Source of the DNA: Arcanobacterium ihumii
GTDB taxonomy: Bacteria > Actinomycetota > Actinomycetes > Actinomycetales > Actinomycetaceae
NCBI RefSeq assembly: GCF_900604515.1
Contig: NZ_UWOS01000002.1
Location: 1-64,000 of the forward strand
Length of the DNA: 64,000 nucleotides
Direction of reading: 5' to 3'
Of this stretch, positions 18,324 to 28,004 are shown piece after piece. The notes under the pieces are model-generated. The model ran no database searches. It saw nothing but the letters and a program-made list of their open reading frames with translations, and had not been told where the DNA came from. Within the stretch, counting starts at the first letter, position 1. Each line of letters starts with the position of its first letter. Made by a program: the position numbers and the translations under genes.

Positions 18324-19613
18324 ATGAGTGCCCCAGAATTTCCAAATACACCGGTTTCACGCGAGGATTTCCCGATTCTTAGTCGTGTAATGAGTAACGG
18401 TGAGCGTTTGGTGTATTTGGATTCTGGGGCAACTTCGCAAAAACCTCAGTGTGTGATTGATGCACAATCACGAGTCGAGCTTCATTCGAATGGTGCGGTT
18501 AATCGTGGCTCTCACGAACTAGCCGCTGAAGCAACGATGATCGTTGAAGATACTCGTGAGCTGGTAGCAAATTTTGTTGGAGCGTCTGCAGACGAGATTA
18601 TTTGGACAAAAAATTCGACCGAATCATTGAACCTTCTCGCCTACGTATTTGATAACGTTACTCGGCGTGCAAATGATCAAGAAGTGCAAGACAGATTCGC
18701 GATTCTGCCGCATCACAACATAGTGGTGACTCGGGCTGAGCATCATGCCAACTTGATTCCATGGCAAGAGCTGTGCTTGCGCACCGGTGCTGAGCTTCGC
18801 TGGATTGATTTGGACGACGACGGTCGCCTAGATCTTTCAACCGCTAACGTTATCGACGTAAACACTCGCGTTGTTGCTTTCGGGCATGTTTCGAACGTGA
18901 CGGGGGCAGTTGCACCAGTTACCGAAATTGTTGAACTGGCGCATAAAGTTGATGCACTTGTTGTGCTCGATGCCTGCCAATCAGTACCTCATATGCCGGT
19001 GGATTTCACCTCTCTAGATATTGATTTTGCAGTATTTTCGGGTCACAAGATGATGGCCCCAACGGGGATTGGTGTGCTTTATGGCAAATCTGCTCTGCTG
19101 AAAATGATGCAACCGTTCTTATTCGGTGGATCAATGGTAGAAATCGTCACGATGGAAAAAACCACCTATGCAAAGCCGCCGGCTCGTTTTGAAGCTGGCA
19201 CTCAACCAGTTTCGCAAATCGGTGGGCTAGGAGAAGCCGTTCGGTATCTCAACGCTGTTGGAATGGATAAAATCGAAACCTACGAAAATGAGCTCTGCGA
19301 ATATCTTATCCAAGAGATGCTCAAGATTCCGCATGTGCGTATTTTGGGTCCAAAGGACGTTAAGAACCGCCTCGGCGTCGTCGCCTTCGAAGTTGAGGGT
19401 GTTCATCCTCACGATGTTGGTCAAATTCTCAATGAAAAAGGGATTGCGATTCGAGTTGGACACCACTGTGCACAGCCGATTCACCAACATTTCGGGGTAT
19501 GGTCGTCTAATAGAGTTTCGTTGGCGCCGTACAACACTTGTTCAGAGATCGATCTCTTTGTCGATACACTAAAAACAGTAAGAGGATTCTTTGGCTTGGG
19601 AGACGAATGTTGA
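18324..19613 (+). CDS. sufS: Cysteine desulfurase SufS
   Basis: A PLP enzyme that takes sulfur from cysteine and passes it to SufU. The 429-residue protein begins MSAPEF with ATG 18324, 16 nt after sufC, and CGGAGAG upstream; a longer in-frame opening reaching back into sufC is not real. Lys242 in FSGHKMMAPTGIG binds PLP. The active-site cysteine is in RVGHHCAQP near residue 384. The mature fold is class V aminotransferase, group II desulfurase. Confidence 0.95.
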   Translation: MSAPEFPNTPVSREDFPILSRVMSNGERLVYLDSGATSQKPQCVIDAQSRVELHSNGAVNRGSHELAAEATMIVEDTRELVANFVGASADEIIWTKNSTESLNLLAYVFDNVTRRANDQEVQDRFAILPHHNIVVTRAEHHANLIPWQELCLRTGAELRWIDLDDDGRLDLSTANVIDVNTRVVAFGHVSNVTGAVAPVTEIVELAHKVDALVVLDACQSVPHMPVDFTSLDIDFAVFSGHKMMAPTGIGVLYGKSALLKMMQPFLFGGSMVEIVTMEKTTYAKPPARFEAGTQPVSQIGGLGEAVRYLNAVGMDKIETYENELCEYLIQEMLKIPHVRILGPKDVKNRLGVVAFEVEGVHPHDVGQILNEKGIAIRVGHHCAQPIHQHFGVWSSNRVSLAPYNTCSEIDLFVDTLKTVRGFFGLGDEC

Positions 19614-20077
19614 GTAATTTAGAGCAACTTTATCAGGAGATCATCCTAGATGCGTCCAAAGAACGCTACGGAGAAGGGCTTCTTGAAACGCCTGATGGTG
19701 AATCTTTTCAAGTAAATCCGACATGTGGTGACCAAGTCACGATGCAGGTAGAACTCTCAGAAGATGGCGAACATATTTCTGAAATTGCATGGGATGGTCA
19801 CGGATGTTCGATCTCGCAGGCGTCTATTTCGATCATGACGCAGATGCTCGAGGGAAAGAGTCTAGAGGAAGCAGATAAAATTTTCCACGAATTCCGTCAG
19901 ATGATGGATGCAAGAGGATCTGAGATTTCAGACGAGACTGCGGATTTACTTGAGGACGCATCGGCTTTCCAAGGAGTTTCAAAGTTTCCTGCTCGTATCA
20001 AGTGCGCCTTACTTGGTTGGATGGCGTTGAGGGAAGCAACTGATAATGCTTTAGAAAATAAGGAGAATAAAGGATGA
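19607..20077 (+). CDS. sufU: Sulfur-transfer protein SufU
   Basis: A 156-residue IscU-fold protein. Cys40 (NPTCGDQ), Cys67 (GHGCSIS) and Cys133 (RIKCALLGW) form the zinc site of SufU; in Gram-positives zinc-SufU accepts persulfide from SufS. The gap between the first two cysteines fits SufU better than IscU. The start is ATG 19607, overlapping sufS by 7 nt, and its end overlaps sufT by 4 nt. Confidence 0.95.
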   Translation: MLSNLEQLYQEIILDASKERYGEGLLETPDGESFQVNPTCGDQVTMQVELSEDGEHISEIAWDGHGCSISQASISIMTQMLEGKSLEEADKIFHEFRQMMDARGSEISDETADLLEDASAFQGVSKFPARIKCALLGWMALREATDNALENKENKG

Positions 20078-20412
20078 CGGATAGCACCGCCGCAGGAGCG
20101 CCAAATCCGATTACTATCGCAGATATTGAAGAAGCTTTGCGTGATGTAATTGACCCTGAGTTGGGTATTAATATTGTTGATTTGGGTTTGCTTTATGGCA
20201 TCACTCTCGACGGTAATTCAGCGATCGCTGATATGACGCTTACGTCAGCCGCCTGCCCTTTGACTGACATGATTGAGGAGCAGGCTAATATGGCAGTTTC
20301 AGGCCTCGTTGATGATTTCCGAATCAACTGGGTTTGGCTTCCACCATGGGGGCCGGATCGTATTACTGACGATGGCCGTGATCAACTTCGCGCACTTGGC
20401 TTCAACGTCTAA
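20074..20412 (+). CDS. sufT: SufT-type MIP18 family protein
   Basis: A 112-residue DUF59/MIP18 protein that helps mature Fe-S proteins. The conserved DPELGINIVDLGLLY is at residues ~27-41, and SAACPLTDMIEEQ carries the family cysteine near residue 65. ATG 20074 overlaps the sufU stop in an ATGA junction. It is the last gene of the operon; a strong terminator follows 28 bp later. Confidence 0.94.
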   Translation: MTDSTAAGAPNPITIADIEEALRDVIDPELGINIVDLGLLYGITLDGNSAIADMTLTSAACPLTDMIEEQANMAVSGLVDDFRINWVWLPPWGPDRITDDGRDQLRALGFNV

Positions 20413-20439
20413 ACGGATTGCGTCAGTTTAAACCAAGTT

Positions 20440-20490
20440 AATATGGGTTGTGGGTGGTTCATAAACGGTGAACCACCCACAACCCATATT
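20440..20490. terminator. Bidirectional terminator between suf operon and metallopeptidase
   Basis: A perfect 21-bp inverted repeat (20440-20460 with 20470-20490) with a 9-nt loop. The arms end in AT-rich sequence on both sides, and the genes converge here (sufT rightwards, the metallopeptidase leftwards), so it can serve both. Confidence 0.92.
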
Positions 20491-20527
20491 AGAAGGAATG
20501 TATAGGTAACCCGTTGCGTTCAGATAA

Positions 20528-21409
20528 TTATGGTTGGCGAACTGACCAAGTGTCGCAGGACTGAATTGTTCCGTTTTGAATTCCTTTATTCAGCCATTGC
20601 ATACGTTTTTCAGATGATCCGTGAGAGAAGCTATCTGGATTAGCACGAACGCCGGCGTTTTCCATGATGCTGTCGTCACCAACGCTTGCCGCAGCATCTA
20701 GAGCCGAACGAAGTTCTTGCTGGGAAGGCTGTTTGAGAAAGGGAATGCCGGTATCCGGATCAATAGTTGACGATGCATGGTGAATCCAGGCACCGGCTAA
20801 GCAATCAGCCTGAAGCTCTGAACGTACCATCGATGAAGATTCGCCACTCGAACGGTGATCGATCTTGTTTAGAATTCCGAGCTGATTCTGGATATGATGA
20901 CCCCATTCATGGGACAGAATATAGAGCTGAGCTAGGGAAGTGTTATTAGCACCGAACTGTTTAAGTTGGTTAAAGAAAGAAACATCAATATAGGTGGTAG
21001 CGTTACTTGGACAGTAGAATGGTCCAGTTTGCGAACTGCCCGTACCGCACGCGGTTCCGACCGATCCTTGGTATAGAGTTAATCCACCTGTTTGATACCG
21101 GACTCCTGTTTCTTTAGGTAGCTGCTCTTGCCAAAATACTTCCAAAGAATTTCTACCCGCAGCCATGCGACATTCATCCTTAGTGTTAGCATCAGCTCCA
21201 GTTTTGCATTCAGTGGAGATAGATTTCTGTGAACCCGTATTCTGGGCGGGGGCTGTCATTGAACCGAGGTCCGGAACCTGCCCCGTGAAAAGATATACAA
21301 GAAGTACTCCGATTAAACCGAGTCCACCTACTCCGCCACCAATTGCAGCTCCGCGGCGGCCGTGATTGACCCCGGAGGTATCAATTGTAATATCGTCGTT
21401 GAAGCTCAT
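20528..21409 (-). CDS. Neutral zinc metallopeptidase (YpfJ family), membrane-anchored
   Basis: A 293-residue protein of the putative neutral zinc metallopeptidase family. A basic/Gly-rich N-terminus is followed by one transmembrane helix (residues ~23-42), so the catalytic domain faces outward. The zinc motif is SHEWGHH near residue 168. Cysteines at about 68, 79, 119, 128 and 199 could form disulfides. Physiological substrates of the family are unknown. It converges on the suf operon and is divergent from the ABC-F gene. Confidence 0.85.
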   Translation of the reverse strand: MSFNDDITIDTSGVNHGRRGAAIGGGVGGLGLIGVLLVYLFTGQVPDLGSMTAPAQNTGSQKSISTECKTGADANTKDECRMAAGRNSLEVFWQEQLPKETGVRYQTGGLTLYQGSVGTACGTGSSQTGPFYCPSNATTYIDVSFFNQLKQFGANNTSLAQLYILSHEWGHHIQNQLGILNKIDHRSSGESSSMVRSELQADCLAGAWIHHASSTIDPDTGIPFLKQPSQQELRSALDAAASVGDDSIMENAGVRANPDSFSHGSSEKRMQWLNKGIQNGTIQSCDTWSVRQP

Positions 21410-21535
21410 ATTCGCTACTTTCTTTACTTAACTTCCTTTACTTATTTTCTTTGATCATACAAAGGAAAACCCCAATAGATTTGCGATTTCGCTTTCTTTT
21501 CGCCGAAGGAATATTTGGATTTTTCAATTAGCTAT

Positions 21536-21541
21536 TACGAT
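21536..21541 (+). promoter_or_regulatory. -10 element TACGAT of leaderless ABC-F gene
   Basis: TACGAT lies 6 nt before GTG 21548, which puts the expected transcription start on the start codon. No Shine-Dalgarno with normal spacing is present; a partial TTGGAT at 21515 is a possible but short-spaced -35. Confidence 0.5.
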
Positions 21542-21547
21542 AGAAAG

Positions 21548-23161
21548 GTGATTACATTTCAAGACCTCAATATGCGTATTGGTAGCCGCGAACTATTGAA
21601 AAACACGAGCCTCCACGCTGATAAGGGGCAATGCGTAGGATTAGTCGGTAGAAACGGTGCCGGTAAGACCACTCTTTTACGCCTTCTCGCAGGTGAAGGA
21701 ACTACTTCTGAGGTTATTGAATATACTGGAATGATTTCACGCAGAGATACAATTGGCTACCTTCCACAAGATCCGCGAACTGGTGATCCGAAGCAAATTG
21801 CAAGAGACCGAGTTCTTTCGGTGCGAGGGATTGAAGATACACTTCGAAGAATTAAGAAGGCTGAACATGAGATGTCTACGCTCAGCGGCACCAAGCAGCA
21901 AAAAGCGATGGAACGTTATGTGCGCCTAGATGCCGAGTTTACAAATGCTGGTGGATGGGCTGCCCATTCCGAAGCTGCATGTATTACCGCCGCATTGGGA
22001 TTGCCTGAACGTGTTTTGGAGCAGCCACTAGAAACACTTTCGGGTGGTCAGCGCAGGCGTGTCGAATTAGCTCGCGTATTGTTTTCCGATGCTCAAACCC
22101 TTCTCCTAGATGAGCCAACGAACCACTTGGACCATGATTCAATCATTTGGCTCAGGGACTGGATTCGAACCTACTCGGGGACATGTATTATTATTTCTCA
22201 TTCGGTAGAGCTACTGAGAGAGACTGTTGATCGAGTTTGGTATCTTGATGCTAACCGCGCCACGATAGACGTTTATGCTATGGGTTGGGATGAATACCTT
22301 AAGCAGCGTGAAAATGATGAGAAGCGTCGTCGACGTGAAAGGCAAAATGCTGAGAAAAAGGCTGCAATTTTACTAGCGCAAGCAGATAAGATGCGCTATA
22401 AGGCTACCAAAGCAATTGCGGCTCAGAACATGGAAAAGCGCGCTAAAGAACTATTGGCGAATCTAGAGGAAGAACGCCAGCAAGAAAAGGTTGCTCATCT
22501 GCGCTTCCCGAAACCTGCACCAAGTGGGAAAACACCACTTGAGGCTCGCGATCTTTCAAAGTCCTATGGATCTTTGGAAATCTTTACTGGTTTAGACCTA
22601 GCGATCGACCGCGGGTCGCGCGTCGTGGTTCTTGGATATAACGGCTCAGGTAAGACTACACTCTTAAGAATGCTGGCGGGAATAGAGGAACCTGATACTG
22701 GTGAAGTTATTGCTGGTCATGGGTTAAAACTTGGCTACTATGCGCAGCAACACGAAACTATTCGTGACGATCGTACGGTTGTTGAAAACCTTATGGATGT
22801 TGCACCGGAATTGGATAACACAGGCTTACGTTCCATTTTAGGTAGCTTCTTATTCTCGGGTTCGGATGCCGAAAAACCAGCGCGGGTACTTTCTGGTGGT
22901 GAGAAGACGAGGCTTGCGTTAGCTATGCTCGTAGTCTCTGCTGCAAATGTGTTGCTACTAGATGAACCCACAAATAATCTTGATCCAGCTTCCCGCCTTG
23001 AGATTCTTAAAGCTCTTCAGAAGTATGAGGGTGCGGTTATTTTGGTAACTCACGATGAAGGTGCTGTCCAAGCTCTTAATCCGGATCGAGTACTTTTGCT
23101 TCCAGATGGAGACGAAGACCTGTGGTCTGACGATTATTTAGAATTGATTTCGATTGCTTAG
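21548..23161 (+). CDS. ABC-F family ATPase
   Basis: A ribosome-associated ABC-F protein of 537 residues. Two ATPase domains are joined by a charged linker (residues ~245-320): first Walker A GRNGAGKTT with LSGGQRRRVELAR and DEPTNHLD; second GYNGSGKTT with LSGGEKTRLALAM and DEPTNNLD. There are no membrane segments. The start is GTG 21548, 6 nt after TACGAT (21536-21541), so it is probably leaderless; an in-frame TTG at 21515 is the alternative. Members act in translation control or antibiotic resistance; which applies here cannot be told from sequence. Confidence 0.9.
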   Translation: MITFQDLNMRIGSRELLKNTSLHADKGQCVGLVGRNGAGKTTLLRLLAGEGTTSEVIEYTGMISRRDTIGYLPQDPRTGDPKQIARDRVLSVRGIEDTLRRIKKAEHEMSTLSGTKQQKAMERYVRLDAEFTNAGGWAAHSEAACITAALGLPERVLEQPLETLSGGQRRRVELARVLFSDAQTLLLDEPTNHLDHDSIIWLRDWIRTYSGTCIIISHSVELLRETVDRVWYLDANRATIDVYAMGWDEYLKQRENDEKRRRRERQNAEKKAAILLAQADKMRYKATKAIAAQNMEKRAKELLANLEEERQQEKVAHLRFPKPAPSGKTPLEARDLSKSYGSLEIFTGLDLAIDRGSRVVVLGYNGSGKTTLLRMLAGIEEPDTGEVIAGHGLKLGYYAQQHETIRDDRTVVENLMDVAPELDNTGLRSILGSFLFSGSDAEKPARVLSGGEKTRLALAMLVVSAANVLLLDEPTNNLDPASRLEILKALQKYEGAVILVTHDEGAVQALNPDRVLLLPDGDEDLWSDDYLELISIA

Positions 23162-23203
23162 ACAAAGTGGAAGCCGCGGAATTGATGACTCGTGGCTATC
23201 ATT

Positions 23204-23416
23204 TTATTTCGTTTGAGATTCGGATACTCGCTTAGCTTTCTTTTCTTTAATATATTCTCGACGACGCCGCGCCCACTCTTCACGTAGCTCAGGGTCAGTC
23301 ATTACCAAGGCAACTGTTTGGCAGTCTTCGGGACCAGTGACGAATGCTTGGCAAAGAGTACACGGCTCACCGAATCGAATCGGGCATTCGGGTTGGTTGA
23401 CGTGTTTCTTCGCCAT
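23204..23416 (-). CDS. Small Cys-containing conserved protein
   Basis: A 70-residue protein beginning MAKKHVNQPE. The chosen ATG (23416) has GGGAAG 6 nt upstream; a longer form would start 18 nt earlier. Four cysteines in a CPIRFGEPCTLC then C spacing (about residues 11, 18, 21, 30) suggest a metal site, and the C-terminal half is a charged helix rich in Arg, Lys and Glu. It overlaps the 3' end of serB by 50 nt, in the same direction. I recognise it only as a small conserved actinobacterial type; no function is known to me. Confidence 0.75.
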   Translation of the reverse strand: MAKKHVNQPECPIRFGEPCTLCQAFVTGPEDCQTVALVMTDPELREEWARRRREYIKEKKAKRVSESQTK

Positions 23417-24362
23417 CGTCATCTTCCCATCCAAACATAGTAGCCAAAATATCTAAACGCGGAAATGTAATTGAGCTATCTGCATTTTCAACTACTACCG
23501 GTTTAGCACAAAAAGCGAAACTATGCCCAGCATAGGCCAGCATTTTAAGATCGTTGGCTCCGTCACCAATGCAAACGACCAGCTCACGCGGAATATTAAA
23601 CTCTTTCGACCACTCTTTTACTGCTGTTAGCTTCGCCTCAGAGTCAATAATCTTGCCGAGCGTGCGTCCGGTTAAATAATCATCTGCTATCTCAAGGCGA
23701 TTGGCGGTATATCTATCGATGGATAGGTTTTTTACCAGCGGAGTCAGGACCTCCATGAATCCACCAGAAACAAGACCGAACTTTGCGCCGTGCTTGTGAG
23801 CTAGATTCACAAGTTCGGTAGCTCCTGGAGTGAATGTTACGTCATCGATAATATTTTCTAATGCTGAGGAATCTAATCCTGAAAGTGTTGCCACGCGTTC
23901 TTTCAAAGAATCGGTGAAGTCCAATTCACCGCGCATAGCAGCCTCTGTAATAGCTTGGACTTCGCTTTCTGTTCCAGCATGACGTGCGATCAACTCAATT
24001 ACTTCTTGGCTAATGAAAGTCGAATCAACGTCGCTAATGATTAGGCGCGGTCCCAGTTCAGCAAGTGCACCTGTAATGAACGCGTGGTCGATGAATACAG
24101 TCTTATCACAGAGGAACTTCAGTTCCGTTTTCACATTATTGAGAACCTCGACGGCATCCGTGGCACACGAACCGGTAAAGGTATAGGAAAGGTAGAAAGG
24201 CGGTGTCTTTACCTTCCGCTCGAAAAATCTGGTATCGAGGCGTTTAATTAGAATCCTAACAGATTCAAGGAGGTCACTGAGTACCTTAGGTTGTTCAGGG
24301 GTATATGACGTGAGGGAGAAACGGAATGCTGTTTCTCCCTCACGAGCCGTCAAGTCTTCCAT
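23367..24362 (-). CDS. serB: Phosphoserine phosphatase SerB
   Basis: The last step of serine synthesis. The 331-residue protein has an ACT-like N-terminal region (residues ~10-100) and a HAD phosphatase domain with nucleophile Asp111 in SDVDST, a motif II Ser/Gly in GLVSGGF, and GDGANDLKML for magnesium near 268. The ~25-residue C-terminal tail, acidic then basic, extends past the usual end and overlaps the next small gene. ATG 24362 is 7 nt after TAAGGT on the minus strand, a further possible leaderless start. It lies 36 bp after glgC, in the same direction. Confidence 0.9.
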   Translation of the reverse strand: MEDLTAREGETAFRFSLTSYTPEQPKVLSDLLESVRILIKRLDTRFFERKVKTPPFYLSYTFTGSCATDAVEVLNNVKTELKFLCDKTVFIDHAFITGALAELGPRLIISDVDSTFISQEVIELIARHAGTESEVQAITEAAMRGELDFTDSLKERVATLSGLDSSALENIIDDVTFTPGATELVNLAHKHGAKFGLVSGGFMEVLTPLVKNLSIDRYTANRLEIADDYLTGRTLGKIIDSEAKLTAVKEWSKEFNIPRELVVCIGDGANDLKMLAYAGHSFAFCAKPVVVENADSSITFPRLDILATMFGWEDDDGEETRQPTRMPDSIR

Positions 24363-24398
24363 AGGGCTAACCTTAACCGATAGAAGATTGGGTATTCA

Positions 24399-25643
24399 TC
24401 ATCTGGTTACGATCTTGCCTTTAGGCACAACTACGATGCCACTCTCAGATACATGCAAACCACGTGCCAGATCATGCTCATGATCAATTCCAACTTGTGC
24501 GCCTTCTTCAATCTTGGCGTATTTATCGATAATCGCACGAACTACTGTTGCATTGCGTCCGACGTTAACGCCGTCGAAAATAACGGAGTCTCTTACTGAT
24601 GACCACGAGTTCACACGAACATGGGGTGAGAGTACCGAACCAATTACCTCGCCACCTGAGACAATTACTCCAGGTGAGATAACTGAATCCAAAGCATGAC
24701 CGAGGCGTTCATGATGGCCGTAAACAAACTTGGCCGGTGGTAGTCCAGTGTAGCCCGTGAGCAGTGGCCATTTATCGTTGTAGAGATTAAAGATCGGATA
24801 AACCGAAATCAAATCCATATTTGCATCATAGAAGGCGTCAATCGTGCCAACGTCGCGCCAGTAGTTGCGGTCACGTTCAGTAGATCCTGGGATCTCGTTG
24901 AAAGTGAAATCATAAACATCGCAGTCTTGGCGGGCAACGAACTTTGGAACGATGTTACCGCCCATATCGTGCGAGGAGTTTTCGTCGTCGGCATCTTCGT
25001 AAAGAGCTTCAACCAAAGCTTCGGTTGAGAAAACATAGTTACCCATCGAAGCTAGAATTTCGTCTGGAGAATCGGGGAGACCGTCACAGGTTTCCGGCTT
25101 CTCCAAAAACTCGCGAACCTTTTGAGTGTTAGAAGGATCAGTGTCGATAACACCGAATGAGGAAGCTAGCTCTTTAGGCTGGCGGATTCCCGCGATTGTG
25201 AGTCCTACACCTGAGTCAATGTGTTGCTCAACCATCTGGGAGAAGTCCATACGGTAGATGTTGTCCGCTCCGGTGATCAAAACGATGTCTGGACGTTCGT
25301 CGTCGAGAATATTAAGTGACTGGTATACGGCGTCAGCTGAACCCAAGTACCAGTTTTTACCTACGCGTTGCTGCGCTGGGACAGGTGCAATGTAGTTATC
25401 AAGGAGAGTGGACATACGCCACGTCTGTGAGATGTGACGGTCAAGAGAGTGAGACTTGTACTGGGTCAGAACCACAACTTTAAGGTAACCGGAATTAACG
25501 ATATTCGACAGAGCAAAATCAATTAATCGGTAAATTCCACCGAAAGGGACAGCTGGTTTAGCACGATCTTGGGTGAGTGGCATCAGGCGCTTGCCTTCGC
25601 CACCGGCAAGAACAATAGCAAGTACACGTGGTTTCGATCTCAT
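24399..25643 (-). CDS. glgC: Glucose-1-phosphate adenylyltransferase
   Basis: Makes ADP-glucose, the donor for glycogen and maltose-1-phosphate. The 414-residue protein shows [20 protein letters not shown] (residues ~12-31), the [14 protein letters not shown] segment, and a left-handed beta-helix C-terminus (around [20 protein letters not shown]). It is divergent from glgA with a 162-bp gap. ATG 25643 is exactly 6 nt after TAAAGT on the minus strand (25650-25655 on plus), with no Shine-Dalgarno, so leaderless transcription is likely. Confidence 0.95.
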   Translation of the reverse strand: MRSKPRVLAIVLAGGEGKRLMPLTQDRAKPAVPFGGIYRLIDFALSNIVNSGYLKVVVLTQYKSHSLDRHISQTWRMSTLLDNYIAPVPAQQRVGKNWYLGSADAVYQSLNILDDERPDIVLITGADNIYRMDFSQMVEQHIDSGVGLTIAGIRQPKELASSFGVIDTDPSNTQKVREFLEKPETCDGLPDSPDEILASMGNYVFSTEALVEALYEDADDENSSHDMGGNIVPKFVARQDCDVYDFTFNEIPGSTERDRNYWRDVGTIDAFYDANMDLISVYPIFNLYNDKWPLLTGYTGLPPAKFVYGHHERLGHALDSVISPGVIVSGGEVIGSVLSPHVRVNSWSSVRDSVIFDGVNVGRNATVVRAIIDKYAKIEEGAQVGIDHEHDLARGLHVSESGIVVVPKGKIVTR

Positions 25644-25649
25644 GTATTA

Positions 25650-25655
25650 ACTTTA
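25650..25655 (-). promoter_or_regulatory. -10 element TAAAGT of leaderless glgC
   Basis: On the minus strand TAAAGT is followed by 6 nt and the ATG of glgC. No good -35 hexamer is evident at 17 bp. Same architecture as at several other genes in the window. Confidence 0.5.
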
Positions 25656-25805
25656 TCGTGAATTACCTTGATATGGAGGGTTTTAACGAAAAATTTTTCC
25701 TAATCTTTCCGAAAAAGTTACCAAGAAGCACCTACAATGTAACTAGTAATGTTTCTTTGCGAATGTATGAGGAAACAAATAGGAATATTGCCGAAAGGAC
25801 CAGTA

Positions 25806-27032
25806 ATGCAAGTTCACCTACTCACTCGAGAATTTCCGCCATTTGTTTATGGAGGAGCGGGTGTTCATGTTACCGAGCTTGCAAAGGTACTTAAGGAGCA
25901 TGCAGATGTTCACGTACATGCCTTTGACGGCGAACGTGCAAATGAAGAGGTCCCTGGCGTAACCGTGCATGGATATGACTATCCAAAGGAATTGGATAAT
26001 GCCAATGCGGCACTTCGGACGTTTGGTGTTGATCTTGAAATGGCGAATGCAGTTGCCGACGCCGATATCATTCATTCGCATACCTGGTACGCGAATATGG
26101 CTGGTCACCTTGCGTCAAAGCTTTACGGCAAGCCCCACGTTATTTCTGCACATTCGCTCGAGCCGCTTCGCCCTTGGAAGCGTGAACAGCTCGGCGGGGG
26201 ATACGAGCTTTCCTTGTGGGCAGAAAAGACCGCTTACGAAGGTGCTGCTGGAGTTATCGCGGTTTCTCAAGCGATGCGTGAGGATATCCTGCGTTGTTAC
26301 CCGAGCATCGATCCAAATAAGGTCCACGTGATTCATAATGGAATTGATCTCGATGCCTGGCGTGCTCCTCAAACCGATAAAGAGCGTGAAGAAGCCCGTT
26401 CGTTCTTTGCTTCCTACGGTTTAGATCCAGATGTTCCGACCATTATTTTTGTTGGCCGAATTACTAGGCAAAAGGGTGTTCCGGGGCTTTTGCGTGCGCT
26501 ACGTCAAGTGCCTACCCATATTCAAGTAGTTCTTTGTGCAGGCGCGCCTGATACGCCTGAAATTGCAAAGGAAACCAAGGAGTTGGTTCATCAACTTCAA
26601 GCTGAACGTGACGGTGTTGTATGGGTAGAAGATCACTTGCCACATAGCAAGATTGTTCAGCTTGAGGCCTGTTCTACTGTGTTTGTGACTCCGTCTATTT
26701 ATGAGCCGCTTGGAATCGTGAACCTTGAGGCAATGGCTGTGGGTTTACCCGTCGTCGGAACGAATACCGGAGGTATCCCAGACTGTATTGATGACGGCGT
26801 TACAGGAACCTTGGTTCCGATCGAACAGCTTGATGATGGAACTGGCACTCCAATCAAGCCAGATAAATTTGAAGCTGATTTGGCGCGCGCTTTGACTGAT
26901 ATGTGTGAAGATGTCGAAAAAGCTGAGGCAATGGGCAAATCTGGTCGCAAGCGAGTGGAAGACCATTTCTCTTGGACCTCTATCGCGGAAAAGACTATGG
27001 AGTTCTACAAAAATCTTTTGAAAGAGGCTTAA
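25806..27032 (+). CDS. glgA: Glycogen synthase / maltose-1-phosphate synthase, GT4 type
   Basis: A 408-residue GT-B glycosyltransferase of the actinobacterial GT4 type, not the GT5 type of E. coli. The N-terminus has EFPPFVYGGAGVHVTELAK (residues ~9-27), and the C-terminal domain carries FVGRITRQKGV and the E-x7-E motif in ETPS-like YEPLGIVNLEAMA. Its partnering with divergent glgC equals Rv1212c/Rv1213; Rv1212c (GlgM) joins ADP-glucose and glucose-1-phosphate to maltose-1-phosphate for GlgE. GlgE is not in this window, so the product could be glycogen or maltose-1-phosphate. The start ATG 25806 has GAAAGGA upstream. Confidence 0.92.
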   Translation: MQVHLLTREFPPFVYGGAGVHVTELAKVLKEHADVHVHAFDGERANEEVPGVTVHGYDYPKELDNANAALRTFGVDLEMANAVADADIIHSHTWYANMAGHLASKLYGKPHVISAHSLEPLRPWKREQLGGGYELSLWAEKTAYEGAAGVIAVSQAMREDILRCYPSIDPNKVHVIHNGIDLDAWRAPQTDKEREEARSFFASYGLDPDVPTIIFVGRITRQKGVPGLLRALRQVPTHIQVVLCAGAPDTPEIAKETKELVHQLQAERDGVVWVEDHLPHSKIVQLEACSTVFVTPSIYEPLGIVNLEAMAVGLPVVGTNTGGIPDCIDDGVTGTLVPIEQLDDGTGTPIKPDKFEADLARALTDMCEDVEKAEAMGKSGRKRVEDHFSWTSIAEKTMEFYKNLLKEA

Positions 27033-27101
27033 AGCTGGTTTGCCTTATGTTGAAAATGACGTTTTTAGTGTGTAGGACTTAGTTCCTGTTCGTTTTTGGA
27101 T

Positions 27102-27107
27102 TAGGCT
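27102..27107 (+). promoter_or_regulatory. -10 element TAGGCT, leaderless ABC ATPase
   Basis: TAGGCT then 6 nt then ATG. The same TAGGCT plus 6 nt arrangement precedes the small acidic gene at 49141. A weak TTAGTT (27079-27084) is at 17-bp spacing. Confidence 0.6.
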
Positions 27108-27113
27108 TAAACC

Positions 27114-27893
27114 ATGGGTGATGTACTGGAAGTAGCAGACGTTAGTGTACGTCGTGGCGGAAATATTATTTTGAGTCATGTTAACTGGTCGGTTAACGAA
27201 GGCGAACGTTGGATTGTGCTCGGTGCAAACGGAGCAGGAAAAACGACCTTAATTCAACTTGTTTCGGGTCGAATGCACCCAACCGAAGGGCGAGTTTCGA
27301 TCATTGGTGAGGAACTCGGCAAGGTCAATCTTTCTGAACTGCGACCACTAGTTGGTCTTTCTTCGTCGGCATTAGATGCTAAGATCCCTGATACTGAACG
27401 TGTTCTCGACGTCGTACGCACCGCTGCATACGGAATGACTGCAAGCTGGAACGAGTCTTACGACCAAGAAGATGACGGTAGAGCTCGAAGTGTTCTTGCA
27501 TCCTTGGGAGTCGACCACCTCAGCGAGCGCAAGTACGGCACTCTTTCTTCCGGGGAAAAGAAGAGAGTTGGAATTGCGCGTGCTCTCATGCCTAATCCAG
27601 AGGTTTTGGTGCTTGATGAGCCAGCATCTGGATTGGATCTTGGAGGGCGGGAAAACCTTTTGCGCTCACTTTCTGATCTTTCCGGAGAAGTCGCCGCTCC
27701 AGTCATGATTATGGTTACCCACCACGTGGAAGAAATTCCACGTGGTTTCACACATGCTCTACTTCTTAAAGATGGTGCCGTGTTCGCGAGTGGCGAGATC
27801 AATGAAGTTATTACTTCGAAAAATATCTCTGATATTTTCAATGTGGAGGTAAGCATTGAAGAAAATGCAGGTCGTTTTTCGCTTCGTTCCTAA
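27114..27893 (+). CDS. ABC ATP-binding protein, no permease nearby
   Basis: A stand-alone 259-residue ABC ATPase. Walker A is GANGAGKTT near residue 39, the signature LSSGEKKRVGIARAL near 145, Walker B VLVLDEPASGLD near 165, and the H-loop THHVEE. No transmembrane gene lies next to it. It resembles ModF/YlmA-like solitary ATPases; partner and substrate are unknown. ATG 27114 stands exactly 6 nt after TAGGCT (27102-27107) and has no Shine-Dalgarno, one of the clearest leaderless starts here. Confidence 0.85.
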   Translation: MGDVLEVADVSVRRGGNIILSHVNWSVNEGERWIVLGANGAGKTTLIQLVSGRMHPTEGRVSIIGEELGKVNLSELRPLVGLSSSALDAKIPDTERVLDVVRTAAYGMTASWNESYDQEDDGRARSVLASLGVDHLSERKYGTLSSGEKKRVGIARALMPNPEVLVLDEPASGLDLGGRENLLRSLSDLSGEVAAPVMIMVTHHVEEIPRGFTHALLLKDGAVFASGEINEVITSKNISDIFNVEVSIEENAGRFSLRS

Positions 27894-28004
27894 TTCACAT
27901 CACGAAAAGTTCAGCCTCCAGTATGACGGATCTCCATAGACGTTTCGATATTATTAGCTTAAAGGTAGAAGCAAAATAGCTTCTCAATGAAGATAGGTGT
28001 TCGA

